A stretch of DNA of 64,000 nt, taken from positions 23,813,118-23,877,117 of the forward strand of contig NC_090280.1 in assembly GCF_037392515.1 (NCBI RefSeq), given 5' to 3'. Shown one piece after another: positions 43,701-55,257 of this stretch. Position 1 is the first letter of the stretch. Every line of letters begins with the position of its first letter. The DNA is from Haliotis asinina (taxonomy: Eukaryota > Mollusca > Gastropoda > Lepetellida > Haliotidae). The notes below the pieces were generated by a model. It did no database searches. It saw nothing but the letters and a program-made list of their open reading frames with translations, and was not told where the DNA came from. Both the position numbers and the translations under genes were made by a program.

Positions 43701-46285
43701 CCTCTTGCTTTGATGGGTAAGTGTATCTTTCTTTAGTGGGTAACAGAACAAAAAGGTAATAATGCTCCTTGCTTTGATGGGTAAGTGCATCTTTCTTTAG
43801 TGGGTAACAGGACAAAAGGGTAAAAATGCTTCTTGCACTGATAGGTAAGTGTATCTTTCTTTAGTAGGTAACAGAACAAAAAGGTAAAAATACTTCTTGC
43901 TTTGAAGGGTAAGTGTATCTTTCTTTAGTGGGTAACAGGACAAAAAGGTAAAAATGCTTCTTGCTTTGATGGGTAACTATATCTGTCTTTAGTGGGTAAC
44001 AGGACAAAAAGGTAAAAATACTTCTTGCTTTGATGGGTAACTATATCTGCCTTTAGTAGGTAACAGAACAAAAATGTAAAAATACTTCTTGCTTTGATGG
44101 GTAACTATATCTGCCTTTAGTGGGTAACAGGACAAAAAGGTAAAAATACTTCTTGCTTTGATGGGTAAGTGTATCTTTCTTTAGTGGGTAACAGGACAAA
44201 AAGGTAAAAATGCTTCTTGCATTGGGCATTATCATTTGCAGAAGCTCAAGGCCTTTTCAACTGCCCTCCTCCCTCGAACAGTTAATTGAAGACCTATGGC
44301 TTCTGCAAATAATAATGCCTTTAAAAGCAGTGTTACCCCTATAATATCAAATGTCCTGCTCCTTTTACAAAAGACGGGCGGTAGGGTAGCCTACTGGTTA
44401 AGGTGCTTGCTCGTCACGCCAAAGACCCTTTTTCGATTCCCCACATGGGTACAATGTGTGAAGCCCATTTCTGGTGTTCCCAGCGTGATATTGCTGGAAT
44501 ATTGCTAAAAGCAGAGTAAAACCATATTCACTCATATACAACTACGTCTGTGTGTAACAGGGAGCTGTAACCGTCCTCTAATACTTTGGCTTGGTCTGGT
44601 CAGACAAGCTTCCAACACCTGGTACTGGTTCTACAAGAGCTACCAATGGGACGTGTTCTCGCCACGATGGTTACGTTTGTCAGATTCCGCCTCTCCCGGA
44701 TACACCCGAGCGGTGACGGACCGTGACGGAAAGTGGCGAGCTGTGACCAGAGACCAAAGAGCCAAAGTTGTCTGTGAGGAAGTAAAATCGGGTATGGTGA
44801 GCTTTGTTACTGTGGTGGGTGTAGATGCAGTAGACGTGGTGGTAGTAGTAGGTGTAGGAGGCGCAGCTCTGGTGGTTGCTGAAGAGACAGTTATAGTGAC
44901 GGTTTGGGGGAAATGAAATTCTCAGTGTGATATGTAGTGACAGTTAATCGTCATATTAGACGTCATTTGACTATGTAAGAATGTTGAAATTTTCCACAAG
45001 TTCTGGGTATACATAGCAGTTATATAAAATAAACACGGGCAGAATGTAATTGAAAATTATCGTGTTCAAAGGAATAGCTAAAAGATCAAGGTTTGTAACG
45101 ACGCAGGATTCGAACCAGCGACCGGCGAGGGCGGTACGCTTAAAGCACGCAACTTTCCTCGAACCCCCAAACCCACCATGACATATGCTGATGAATCTAA
45201 CTAAACACAGTATTTTTAGTCATGTCTTTATATATACTAAACAGCAATAGCAATACTTTTTTGTCGGGTTGTTAAATAGAGGACATAAACATGAACACAT
45301 ACGTTTATGAGATTTCTCTTTTTCCGAAACTTGCTTTGCTTTTCTTTAGCTGTTCAGTATATACTCTTCAAAAAAGGTAGGGGAACCTGAGCTTTGAAGT
45401 CTGGTAGACAGAAAACCCATTGAGGAACGTTGCAATGACATTCATCTAGTGTATGAAGCATCATTGCACGTTATCGCCACACGCAAACACAGTGCATGGG
45501 AATCACGTGCACAACATGGGGGCCTCCTACACGTGCATGGGATGTCATTAATAATCTTGACGTTTTTCAGGCAGGTCGATAAATCTTTGTAGACCATTTT
45601 TCCGATAAATGTCTTGCATCTTTGCATGATCAAGGTGTTCAGGATCAAATCACACACTACTGACTGAAAATTGTAAACCTGAAATTTTCATGTCATACTC
45701 CAGTCACCTAACAAGGGACATAATTGAACGAACAGCCTTGCCTTGAATGAAATCCATGTGGTCATGCATTCTCAAAACATCCATGATTATTGTATCAACA
45801 TTGATTCAATCCCATATACCTTCCAATTTCGACAATCGTACATTGAAAGTACAGTTCCCCTACCTTTTGTAAAGAGTATATATTCTGCAATTATTGTGAT
45901 GTTTCTTTCATGTATACCAGAGGATATGCCAAGGCTAAGATCAACATCTCAATCACCACCACCAGCAACATTGACGCCTATCATCCCTCAGACACCCAGC
46001 ACATGCGCAAAAGTGGGGCAGGAGACAGACGACATCGCTGTAACGAACTTTGAACAACTGTCCTCAAGCGTGTGGGTCGTTGAGATGAACGTGACAAGTA
46101 AATCATCAAGACTAGCGTGTGCCATGACATGCTCGAAAGAAGAACGTTGTGTGATGTTCAAGAAGCAGCCGGGAGGGAGGGAGCCCTGCTACATGTACAG
46201 TCTCTCCAACAACGGATCTCCTGCAGACTGTGTGGGCAACCCGCCACCGTGTTACTGGAAGTCCTGCTGGCGTCCGACGCTGTGA
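37800..46285 (+). CDS. Secreted C-type-lectin-like protein with PAN-like C-terminus
   Basis: Four exons joined in phase 1: 37800-37896, 43086-43304, 44561-44791, 45921-46285; 303 residues. Exon 1 gives a signal peptide (MIKVPLLLLCITSFAY, cut near 16-18) and a Pro-rich stretch. Exons 2-3 (about 38-182) form a C-type lectin domain: VNCPQHP, RCYYYYDAEYTYHEAVSLC, ILWLGLV, NTWYWFYKSYQWD, GKWRAV, VVCEE. The Ca2+/sugar motifs EPN or QPD and the penultimate Cys are not seen, so classical sugar binding is doubtful. Exon 4 has a Pro/Thr-rich linker, then a Cys-rich region (RLACAMTCSKEERCVMFKKQ) resembling a PAN/apple domain, ending CYWKSCWRPTL. Probably extracellular, perhaps in recognition or mucus. 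Introns 1 and 2 each contain a minisatellite. Confidence 0.82.
37897..38500. repeat. 43-bp minisatellite starting at a splice donor (lectin)
   Basis: About 13 units beginning with GTAGGTTGACGTTAAGATAC and ending CCGATCCAGACGCAG. The first GTAGG is the donor of lectin exon 1 itself; successive starts are 37897, 37940 and 37983, exactly 43 bp apart. Later units are diverged and slightly longer. Most units keep CAG-GTAGG or AAG-TAG at the junction, so they contain donor-like sites. Confidence 0.9.
38520..39070. other. No recognisable feature (lectin intron 1)
   Basis: Unique-looking intron sequence; no exon found. Confidence 0.4.
39076..39216 (+). mobile_element. SINE-B copy
   Basis: Sense copy: tRNA-like head GAGGTAGCCTTGTAGTTAAG, B box GGGTTCGAATTTCC, then TGATATTGATGGAATATTGC. 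Confidence 0.75.
39220..40490. other. No recognisable feature (lectin intron 1)
   Basis: A GC-richer segment at 39500-39760 has open frames on both strands, but no domain or splice context is recognised. Confidence 0.35.
40498..40873. mobile_element. MITE, 376 bp, with about 43-bp terminal inverted repeats
   Basis: 40498-40540 pairs with 40831-40873; the shared core is CGACTTGAAGTAACAACTTG against its complement with few changes. There is no coding capacity and the superfamily is not assigned. Confidence 0.75.
40960..41420. repeat. Degenerate tandem repeat
   Basis: Recurrent GATACCCTACT and ATACCATGCT blocks about 50 bp apart with heavy decay. Confidence 0.5.
41700..41975. repeat. Degenerate tandem repeat
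   Basis: Recurrent TGATATTAATGTTACTGTAT plus ATATCAACCA blocks about 55-60 bp apart. Confidence 0.55.
42063..42296 (+). mobile_element. SINE-A copy
   Basis: Sense copy with head CCGAAGGTCCGGGGTAGAAT and tail CTAAACTCACTCATTCAC; an internal deletion removes part of the middle. Confidence 0.88.
42586..42665 (-). mobile_element. SINE-B fragment
   Basis: CGTCGCTTTCAGCAATAGCC followed by CACCAGAAATGG, the 3' part only. Confidence 0.5.
43569..44221. repeat. 64-bp minisatellite in lectin intron 2
   Basis: About ten units, each with GATGGGTAAGTGTATCTTTC, then TTTAGTGGGTAACAGGAC and AAAAAGGTAAAAATGCTTC. Every full unit therefore contains a strong donor match (GGGTAAGT) or its GGGTAACT variant, and a pyrimidine-rich acceptor match (TATCTTTCTTTAG). 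Confidence 0.92.
44381..44535 (+). mobile_element. SINE-B copy next to lectin exon 3
   Basis: Best SINE-B copy here: head GGGTAGCCTACTGGTTAAGG, B-box-like TTTCGATTCCCC, tail TGGAATATTGCTAAAAGCAG then CATATTCACTCA. It ends about 25 bp before the exon-3 acceptor. Confidence 0.8.
45362..45878. mobile_element. Tc1-type MITE, about 520 bp
   Basis: The terminal inverted repeats around TACTCTTCAAAAAAGGTAGG (left) and CCTACCTTTTGTAAAGAGTA (right) lie in TA-rich flanks. It has no transposase and is probably an internal-deletion derivative of a Tc1-like element. It sits in the last lectin intron and ends about 40 bp upstream of the exon-4 acceptor. Confidence 0.8.
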
Positions 46286-46289
46286 CGCA

Positions 46290-46515
46290 CGTCATGTCTC
46301 TTGACTATACGTCATGTCTCGTGACTATACGTCATGCGCTGTCTGTCCTGAGGTTATGCTATTGTCATGTCACGTCACTGTACTTCTTGTAGCTGTTCTG
46401 CTCTGACGCAGTTTTCATGTCACGCGACTGTACGTCATGCGTTGTCTGTGTTGCTGGCGTCCGGACCTGTAACTCCCTTGTCATGTCACGTGACTGCAAG
46501 TCATGTACTACCTGT
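46290..46515. repeat. Degenerate tandem repeat just after the lectin stop codon
   Basis: Recurrent TCATGTCACGTGACTGTACG-type blocks containing the palindrome TCACGTGA or relatives. It lies in the probable 3' UTR. Confidence 0.6.
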
Positions 46516-46691
46516 CTTGCAACTGACCGGAGTCAATATTATCAGTCGTGCCATGTGATATCACGCAATACCCAGCAGACAATACCATTAGTAAAGTAGA
46601 ACGATTATGTTTACCTATAAACTAAATGAATACAACATGCACTTGAAAGATATATAGTTTGTTTCTTAATTGGTTATGTTAGATGTTTTAG

Positions 46692-46961
46692 GACCCGTGA
46701 AGGTCCCGGGGTAGAATAGGTCTTCAGCAACCCATGCTTGATATAAAAGACGACTGTGCTTGTCGTAAGAGGCGACAAACAGGATCGGGTGGTCAGACTC
46801 GCTGACTTGGTTGACACATATCATCGGTTCCTAATTGCGCAGATCGATGCTCATGTTGTTGATCACTGGATTGTCTGGTCCAGATTGGATTAGTTACAGA
46901 CCACCGCCATATAGCTGTAATATTGCTGAGTGCAGCGTAATACTCACTCACTCACTCACTC
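46692..46961 (+). mobile_element. SINE-A, full length with 11-bp target duplication
   Basis: The reference copy for this window, 270 bp, from GACCCGTGAAGGTCCCGGGG to CTCACTCACTCACTC. AGATGTTTTAG flanks it at 46681-46691 and 46962-46972. Confidence 0.97.
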
Positions 46962-47400
46962 AGATGTTTTAGTGTTTCATATTTCGCATCAAATTTCATT
47001 ATCAGCTCAGATAGTACACATGAAAACTTCCTTCATGTCTTCGGTTCGGGGACAAGTCCATTGAGTTAAATATCGACGAGCAATCAATCTTCGTATTATC
47101 GGCTAAGCCTTTAACAAATTACGTTGTGTCAACACTAGCCTTGTGTGAAAACACAGAAATGTGGATGCGGTGATATGATGTTTGTAATTATACTGTTGTC
47201 TTATAAAATCTTAATTTTTGAATTAGCATAATCAGAAGACGAAACGTAAAGTAAAATGCAACCAAATACTATTGTATTTAAGATGAAAGGATCTATGTAA
47301 ATAGTAAAGATGGAATACACAGGTTTTCTTCGAGACAACGGTTAGGTCTACACATAACAGTGTTTGACATTATACTTACCTCGAACTTCATTTTTGTTTT

Positions 47401-47530
47401 ACCATGCTTGTCGTAAGCGACGACTAACGGGATCGGATGAGCAGACGCGCTGAATTGATGACACGCGTCATCGTATCCTAACTGCTTAGATCGATGAGTG
47501 CCACTGGTCACTAGATTGTCTGGTTCAGAC
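47401..47530 (+). mobile_element. SINE-A fragment
   Basis: Middle part only, ACCATGCTTGTCGTAAGCGA to ATTGTCTGGTTCAGACTC. Confidence 0.75.
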
Positions 47531-47554
47531 TCAAATGGGACAGCCAGGTGTGGG

Positions 47555-47700
47555 AAAAGGATGGAGACGGCACTTGTCCACGTGCTTCTTGAGCACCTGG
47601 CTGTCCCTTTCTCTGCACTAATTCTCTCGTAACAAATAGTGAACTGAGTTTTAATGATAGTTTGCTGAACAACTCTTTTTTCAGGGCATAAATTCCTCAC
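47555..47700 (-). repeat. Interspersed repeat R, copy 1
   Basis: On the minus strand it carries GCAGAGAAAGGGACAGCCAG followed by GTGCTCAAGAAGCACG; relatives occur at 49070-49345 and 61290-61480. A perfect 14-bp inverted pair GGGACAGCCAGGTG (47537-47550 / 47594-47607) overlaps it. Confidence 0.5.
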
Positions 47701-47965
47701 ACGGTTGGTCCGATGTTTCGATTATGATCAGTGTATCATTAAGCATTTATAGTTATTAGTTTTCGAGTTTCCAATTCAATACTTTTAAGTCAAACGGACG
47801 GTGGGAGGAGTGAGGTGTCATAAAAGTTTGTAAATGGCATGCAGGGTTGTTGGTGGGAGGGCATTGACTTTGTACATGTGGTAGGGTAAGTAGCTGTTTC
47901 AAAGATGACAAACGCATGATGGGGTGTGAGTTGCGTCACAAGTGTATTATGCTCTGATATATATA

Positions 47966-48580
47966 CCAGGCACATAAAGAAACTGTCCATACGAAAAATT
48001 AAAATCTAAATTTATTAAACCTGTGTAGACACTTAAGGATTTTAAACTCAGAGTGACATGTATCCAATATGCGTGCAGGTACCAGGTGCAGGTGGTTTCG
48101 TCCTTGAGACGTGCAATACGTTGTTGCACGTGCATTCCGGGAGAAACGGAGCAATGACTGTCACACAATACCGTCACACCGGAAACCTCAACCCTTCCCA
48201 TGCCATCGTTCAAAAAATTAAACGGCTATTGAAGCGCATAGCATGCCAAGGCTAACATCTGCACAACGTCGTGGGGCCATTGGGGTGTCTCAACGACAAG
48301 TGACTGCACATTTCCACTGCCAATGGAATACCATTTCTGCACTGGTGAGACGCTACCAGGACACAAATGACGTCATCGATCGGCCACGTTCTGGACGTCC
48401 ATGTGTACCAATGCCAAGCCAGGACGTATGGATAAGGGTGACCCATCTTGGCCACAGGTTTCAGACTGCAGTGATGATTGCCTGGACCACTGTAACATAG
48501 TCATCCCTGTGGACCCCGGGCCAGTGACAGCAACGCTCAGGAACAGGCCAGGGACAGAACTACAAACAAGCTGACAACTC
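47966..48580 (+). mobile_element. Tc1-like element, 5' part of transposase
   Basis: The left end CCAGGCACATAAAGAAACTG resembles that of the element at 62957. The frame from ATG 48243 gives a Tc1-type DNA-binding region: LTSAQRRGAIGVSQRQVTAH, TISALVRRYQDTNDVIDRPR, SGRPCVPM, then QDVWIRVTHLGHRFQTAV. The catalytic part is missing or unrecognisable. Confidence 0.75.
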
Positions 48581-48897
48581 ACCGAGTGACCACAGAATGG
48601 CCAGGGCAGGACTTTTGAAAGGGTTCTTGAAGTACCCTCCTAAACTGCAGAACAAGCAGAAGGCCCGTATAAACCGTAGAGACAACAGCGGTGAACAAGT
48701 GTTTACCCACCAAGATAACAGGGGTGAAGCGATGACTTCTGCCTGACCCCTGGTTGACCGGCCAAGGGACATGAAGCACATATTAACCCAGGACTCCGAG
48801 CCTTACTGGGGAGGCAGAAGGACAGAGGCAGACGGGGACCCAGACACAGTCTCGGCAGCAGTCCAGTGCACACCCCAGTCAATTTGGACTCAGACCT

Positions 48898-49046
48898 GGG
48901 GCCCGTTTCACAAAACGCTCGTAGCCTAAGATCTCGTAAGTTTTCTCGTAGCCATTGTACCTGCTATACTGTAACACAGGAGCTATGGATGCTACGAGAA
49001 AAGTTACGAGATCTTAGGCTTACGAGAGTTTCGTGAAACGGGCCCC
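48898..49046. mobile_element. Palindromic MITE, 149 bp
   Basis: GGGGCCCGTTTCACAAAACG on the left mirrors CGTGAAACGGGCCCC on the right, and the arms continue through CTAAGATCTCGTAA / TTACGAGATCTTAG, so nearly the whole unit is one hairpin. Confidence 0.85.
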
Positions 49047-49069
49047 TGGTCCTTACGTCACTCTGGGCT

Positions 49070-49345
49070 TATGATGCGACGATAAAACATCCATCTCCTT
49101 GTACTTCTGGTGTTGTTTCTTACTTTGTTACGAGTAAGAAGCGGGAAGAAGGGTTCTTGCATGGTGCCGTGACCCGGACACTCGGATAAAATTTGGAACA
49201 AGCACGAGTGAGTAACAATGGTTGTTAGTACTCTCTTTATAAACATGACAGGCCGGGAAATTGGTGATTTTTTGCAGAGTTCTATTGACACCTTTCACTG
49301 TTTATTACGAGGGAGGAGTGCAGAGAAAGGCACAGCCAGGTGTTA
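49070..49345 (-). repeat. Interspersed repeat R, copy 2
   Basis: On the minus strand, GGCACCATGCAAGAACCC and CTCGTAACAAAGTAAGAAAC then CAGAAGTACAAGGAGATGG match 61345-61430. Class unknown. Confidence 0.55.
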
Positions 49346-49349
49346 AAGT

Positions 49350-51125
49350 AACGAGAAAGTTATTTATTCATTCACCTGTGCTGTGCTGTCTCCATGCTTT
49401 CTGTATCGTATTCATACTTTCATACCACACGTCAATATTATAATATAAGCAAGCATGATGTTTATAATATAGCTATATTTAACGAATATTATATACTACA
49501 TGATATGTTAAGAATTAAGATAACTCGGAGAAGTGGTAGACGAGCATGGAGCGTAAATCAGACGTCCGTCAAATGTCACAAAATCTGTCATATATGAAGG
49601 TGCTTCTCGTGCCACTGCACATGGCAGACTAAAATGTGTTGATGTTAGTAAATAAGAAAACAGATAATAAGAAATCAAAGAATATAGCTTGTCCTCTGAG
49701 ATGAGAACAAAAGAACGCCCTGTTCTCCCACAATGATACAACAGAGCCAAGGTTCAGCTTGGGACAATCATACTGTAATAAAAAAAACACTTCAACAAAA
49801 ACAAGCGCAACGAAACTATATAAATATGATACCGTATTTACAGAAACAAATAAAAATATAAAAATGATACCGTTTTACACAAATAAAAAAAATGTAAAAA
49901 TAAAATTGGGGAGGGTGTCATTCACATTATACCCCACCATCCAAATAGTCATTTATAATCTATTGTTAATAGGGACGAATACCAAACAATTACCTATTCA
50001 ATTAAGCAGAGAAAGTGAACGAATCTTTTCAGTTCATTTTTTAGACTTCCGATGCAAAACAACGACACCATTTCATATTTTGTACAGAGACGAACAACAT
50101 GTAACTTAATATTAAGAGATACAATATGCATAGAAAAAGGGAGACTATATATAGATCCAGGGAGCCTATATAGAGGTTGTGGAGTATCCCTGATAAATCT
50201 AGATTGTAGATTATCTCTGGTAGAAATGACATAATATATGACGCTAAACAAGGCCTCCAAAAAGCTTTATTTAAACCGATATGAAGAAAAGCAAACGTTC
50301 TGTCTTGAAAAAGCATTTTGGAGTTGTGTTGAAAGATATAAACAATTAATGTCGTAAAAACGATTTCAGGTAAAAATCAGCCTGTTAATTCAAGGGAAGT
50401 TACTCTAAATCCTCTGGGCTTTAGAAATCACATGATCTGGTCACATGATCAAGACCAACATGGCCGAGCGTTGATGGGCTGTAAGGACACAGGATACATG
50501 TCAAGGCGGTGCTATTTTTATCCGTTGAAATTTACATAGATGTTCAAAATGGCTTCCAGTAAGTAGAAATCTGTATGCAGATAAGCGATGTTAGATCTGA
50601 TTGTAATGTCAATTCATGTTAACTACATACTATTTCTATACCATGGGACTTCATCAAGATTTGGAACAGACCACAGGTGCCTGTAACGCTAAAAGCTGCC
50701 ATCAAGATATATACTGTCTCTGAATGGATATTAGTACTATGAAAAAAGGTAAACAACTAATACCCCATCAGAGAGTGGAGACAGAGGATATAGTTAATAT
50801 GTCAGTTCGTGTTGGTGAGATATGTTGAGCGTTAACTGCCGAGGTCTAATGCCACAGTGATGTGAAACGTATCATCTGACGTGTAGTTTCAGGACATAAT
50901 CTCTCAGAATCTTGTAACAAAGAGACTGCACCGGCAGCACTAGTATAACATCGGCATCACGTCAAGATTGGACAAAGACGAATATTTGTGGTGGGTTCAG
51001 GGATTTATTGTAATGGATGGTGCATCAGTTGAAACAACCCTTGAAACAAAACATAAACATCTCAAATTACTGTTATGCAGCAATAAGTGCATAGCAAACA
51101 CACCACGAGCATCACATTATTGGGT
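49350..51125. other. No recognisable gene
   Basis: AT-rich spacer. Open frames up to 116 codons (49759-50109) are Lys/Asn/Thr-rich with no domain. Confidence 0.4.
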
Positions 51126-51133
51126 CCATTTAA

Positions 51134-53142
51134 AGGGGCACTGATGCGGAGCGAATAATGCTTCTCGCTAGCGGTCTAATTACGAAAGCAGACCGCAAAT
51201 TGGTCAGCGCCCACTCCTTCGACCGTGACGGACAAAGGAACTGGGCTCCTGTCCATATTAGCAAAATTTCTTTACTTAAACAGTCAGGAGGCCGGATGCC
51301 CATCACATGCCATTTGTTTAAAAATATCCATGGTATTCCTTGTCTGATCGTAACCATATATCCCAGCAGTGTAGTTCTTTTCAGATGCTTGGATGGTATA
51401 CTTACTGATCCAATTTGATCCTATTTCTGTGTTTTTAACCTCGATATTTAATCATGTTACATGGAAATATGATGTCTACAGGCACGTAGCAAGCCATTTG
51501 TTTCAGTACGGAAGATTGCAAAGCTGTATATTTAGGTAGTTTTGAGTGTTGGTTGAGCTGTGATAGCAAATAGCATACGTAAATTTTGGTAGCTATGGTA
51601 GCTACAATGGTTTATTATTTATGATAATAAAACACACAGTTGATTTATTTGAATTCGTAAACAAAAAAACGATGACCTTGGCTTTGGTAGAGAAATCTGA
51701 AAATTGTCTTACGTAAAAAAAACTTATTTCACTTATTTACCAAAGTACACAGCAAATGCCTGTGTGTATTCCTTATGTAACGAAATTCCGTTGGTATCCT
51801 CAAAACAGTTTCGGCCCATAAGTGTTTTCAGGCTGCATGCGACACAGAGATTACATCTTCCTTGCTGTAACTCGCGTTTGATGGTGTAAACCTACACGTG
51901 TTATTTGTCATCATTCTCTTGATGGTCAATTCATGAATTTATAACAGGTATAATTAGTAGCAACACCACATCGTTTACTCAACAAAGGTTCCCATTTGGC
52001 ATTTCTCCTGTCTGGAGTAAATACTCAACATTATAAATTAAGGTCTGTAATGGCAAATGTATTGTATGTTATGTAATATGTGCATGTAAGTGATGCAAGA
52101 GGGTTTATCACCTGAGTTACAAAAACAAACATCCATCAAAGGATTAACCGATAACACACTGATTGATTAATTACTTTTGTTCTTCTAGCGGATTTGTCAA
52201 AAGGCAGTGTGTGTAGATGACTACACCCTGTCGTAAAGTGTGAGTGCAAAAACAACATCCTCCCTTCAAAGAATTAACCACCCTTGCGTTGATTGATTGA
52301 TTGCTCAATATTGGTCAACTAAATTACTTAGAATAGTGGACATCATACAATTAGTTGCCAGGTGTGCTATCTTGGGAGACCAATGAGAGGTTTATCTAGT
52401 TTTCACCAACGAAAGATGTGAAACGATGTGTTACTTTTTCGCAAATGAGACAGTTGTAAGACACGCGACACAGAGCAGGATTATTTACCAGCTGCAGATG
52501 AATGGAATACGATTTCTTTTACGTGGATATTGATGGATACATTCCTGAACAAGGTAGTAGCCTGACACTGTTGCTATAAAATTAGTCTGTTTTACGTTCA
52601 TTATTTGCATTTTGTTTTAATTTATTTGTTGTAGCATTCAGCAGAATCTGTATGACAGGAAACACACACTAGATCGCGTATGTGTGTGAAATAGGATCCA
52701 CATTGGCAATCTATGCAATGTATAAATGTTGCTGTTATGTTAGAAATTTACTATGAGTATAAGCAAATCGTGTGTTCTTTTATTAATTTTCAGAATCATA
52801 CAAATATGACAATAAACTAATTAGGGTTATGAGACAAAATATAGAGACGTACATTGGCTTCGTTATTTTTCCGTCCTAATAGTTTTTTACCATTTCTACC
52901 ACTGGCAGATGATTAACCTTCAAAGTGTTTCATTTGTTTTCATAATACATTTGTAATGAAGTACAATTGACTTCACCTCAGTTTATATGTCTATAATTAA
53001 ACTATCAATTGCGCTTACGGACTGCGCAGCAGAGGTCACGAACCAGTCATGAATTCTGGGATATCATCCGGGTACTCACGGGAGAAAAACAATAACAAAA
53101 GTTTACACCAGTCCACGGAAAATGCTCCGCATCAGTGCCCCT
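51134..53142 (+). mobile_element. TTAA-flanked DNA element, 2009 bp
   Basis: Perfect 19-bp inverted ends AGGGGCACTGATGCGGAGC / GCTCCGCATCAGTGCCCCT, flanked by TTAA at 51130-51133 and 53143-53146. Internal frames are short (86 codons from 51158); no transposase is recognised, so it is non-autonomous or decayed. A diverged copy lies inverted at 58387. Confidence 0.85.
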
Positions 53143-53300
53143 TTAAGGAATGTTGGTACTGGGCCTGTACAATTTTGCACACTGGCGATGAACTCCCCCG
53201 GTACAGGCAAAGAAGTATAGCCAAGTAAACAACCGTGACAATGCCAAATTGGCTCTTTACAGTTCGGCAGGCATGTAGGATATTTCAAACCACAATCCTG

Positions 53301-53900
53301 TCATTGAGTCCTTGTGGGTGGAATGTATGGAGTTAAAAAATCCACCGTAATTTGAGAGATATCTTCTCTTCTGGATGTCTGGATGTTGTTGTTGTGTGAT
53401 GATGTCGAATTTGTCATTCTTGCCGTGAAGTGTAATGCGACCAGTTTGTCACATTTATGGGTGATATCAGCGTATTGCTCTGATAGTCGCATTCTGAAAC
53501 ATCTTTTGGTTTCACCTACGTATTGCTTGTTGCAGCTTTTGCAAGCGAGTAGGTATACTTCATTCCGGGTTTGGCAGGTGTAGCTTCTTTTATCTTTTAT
53601 TCTTGTTAGTGACAGAGCTGTGGAAGGTGTCATTGCTTTGTGAGTGTTTTGCAGATTTTGCTGTAATCTCTGTTGCATTCATTGTCTCCAAAGCTGACAG
53701 TTTGTCTGCTGATTTTTGTTAGTTTTCTTGGGTAGGTGAGACGGGTCCTGACTAGATGGTCCTAAAGGGTTTTGATCCTACGGTAGGTGGCAATATATGG
53801 TGAAGTGAATGTGGCTTGGCAAGTGTCTGAGCCACTAAGGAGGTGCCAGCGTTATTTGACAACGGCATTGAGTTCTGTGATAAACTCACAGCCAATGTGG
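53301..53900 (-). mobile_element. Penelope-like element fragment with GIY-YIG domain
   Basis: A minus-strand frame ending at 53301 carries VYLLACKSCNKQYVGETKRC, the start of a GIY-YIG nuclease of the type fused to Penelope-like reverse transcriptases. Decayed reverse-transcriptase C-terminal sequence precedes it up to about 53900. Incomplete and old. Confidence 0.65.
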
Positions 53901-54371
53901 CCCAGTGTACTCTCCTTTAATACATACTGGCATACTTAAATATGGTTCCTACTATTTAAAACAAGCTGATACCATAGGAAACTCTGAAAAAAGCCTCAAA
54001 CAAACAAGAAAACAAAACAAGTTCATCTATATGAGTTTAATTCATAAAACTAGATGAAAACATGATGCGTTATTCTTTCATTGACCTTCTGCATGAACTC
54101 GTTCAATACAAATTTCAAAATTCATTTCACCTGATACGGACTATTTCAAAAGTATTTTCAAAGTTTCATTTAGAATTCAATCTTTTGACGTTATGTCCAG
54201 TAAGGCATGGTATTCAAACAACACTATAAATTATTGAATTTGTGTTCTTGAATGACATGACGCCTACCAAATCTTTCTTATGTTCTTGTCCAAGCAAAAT
54301 TCCTGCTACATGTTATTCTTAAAGATTTAGGTCAACACTTAACCTTAGTTGAAAATGTCTTTGTAAGTGCT

Positions 54372-54641
54372 GACCTGTGAAGGTCCGGGGTAGAATAGGT
54401 TTTCAACAACCCATGCTTGCCATGAAAGGCGACTATGCTTGTTGTAAGAGGCAACTCTCGGGATCGGGTGGTCAGACTCACTGACATGGTTGACACATGT
54501 CTTCGGTTCCCAACTGAGCAGAATGATGCTCATGTTGTTGATGACTGGATTGTCTGGTCCAGACTTGATTATTTACAGACCACCACCATATAGCTGGAAT
54601 ATTGCTGAGTGCAGTGTAAAACTTAACTCATTCACTCACTC
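54372..54641 (+). mobile_element. SINE-A copy, full length
   Basis: Sense copy from GACCTGTGAAGGTCCGGGGT to ACTCATTCACTCACTC. Confidence 0.93.
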
Positions 54642-55257
54642 TAACAAACTACATGCTTTTTAGTGCCACATCAAGTCAATTTACATTCAGAAATATGGAA
54701 ATTGTCACACTCTACTTTTTGGCCACCTGTCTGGAACAATCAACATGATACTGAGATAATATCCCACAGTTCATCAGACAGGAAGGGCACTGTCCATGCT
54801 AGGCAAGTACTGGGCCGGTACAGTATTACGGTGCAGTATTTATGGTAACTGCTAATGTATTGCTCAGTACAGCTTTGTATGTACTACTAACGGAAAACAA
54901 TCACTGGTCCAATACTGGCTCTGTACTGTCATAGATTACGCCGGGGTACCTGTAATTAACATTATGAGCAAAAGCCAGGCAATTCCTTAACTCACAAATA
55001 TACCAAGCTCGTCTCAGGGTAGAAGTAATCCCAGTGGGTTTATACCCGGACTGTCGACAACAACGAACAGTCCGTCCAAATTACTTGTTGACAGTCCAGG
55101 CAAAGGGAGATGATGTTCCACACGCCCAGTGTGCTCGCAATTAACAAACCAATTAAAAACGGTGTGATATCAACAGTGCACGATATGTGTAATGTACCCC
55201 CGCTAAGTAATGGGAGTATATAGCATTCATTCTGACTATATATATTCACACAATATA

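Noticed and set aside
43569-44221. CRISPR-like array
   Set aside because: The units are contiguous tandem repeats without unique spacers, in a eukaryotic intron.
45095-45185. tRNA-like segment on the minus strand with B box GGTTCGAATCC
   Set aside because: The stems do not close into a full cloverleaf by eye; probably a tRNA-derived relic. tRNAscan-SE would decide.
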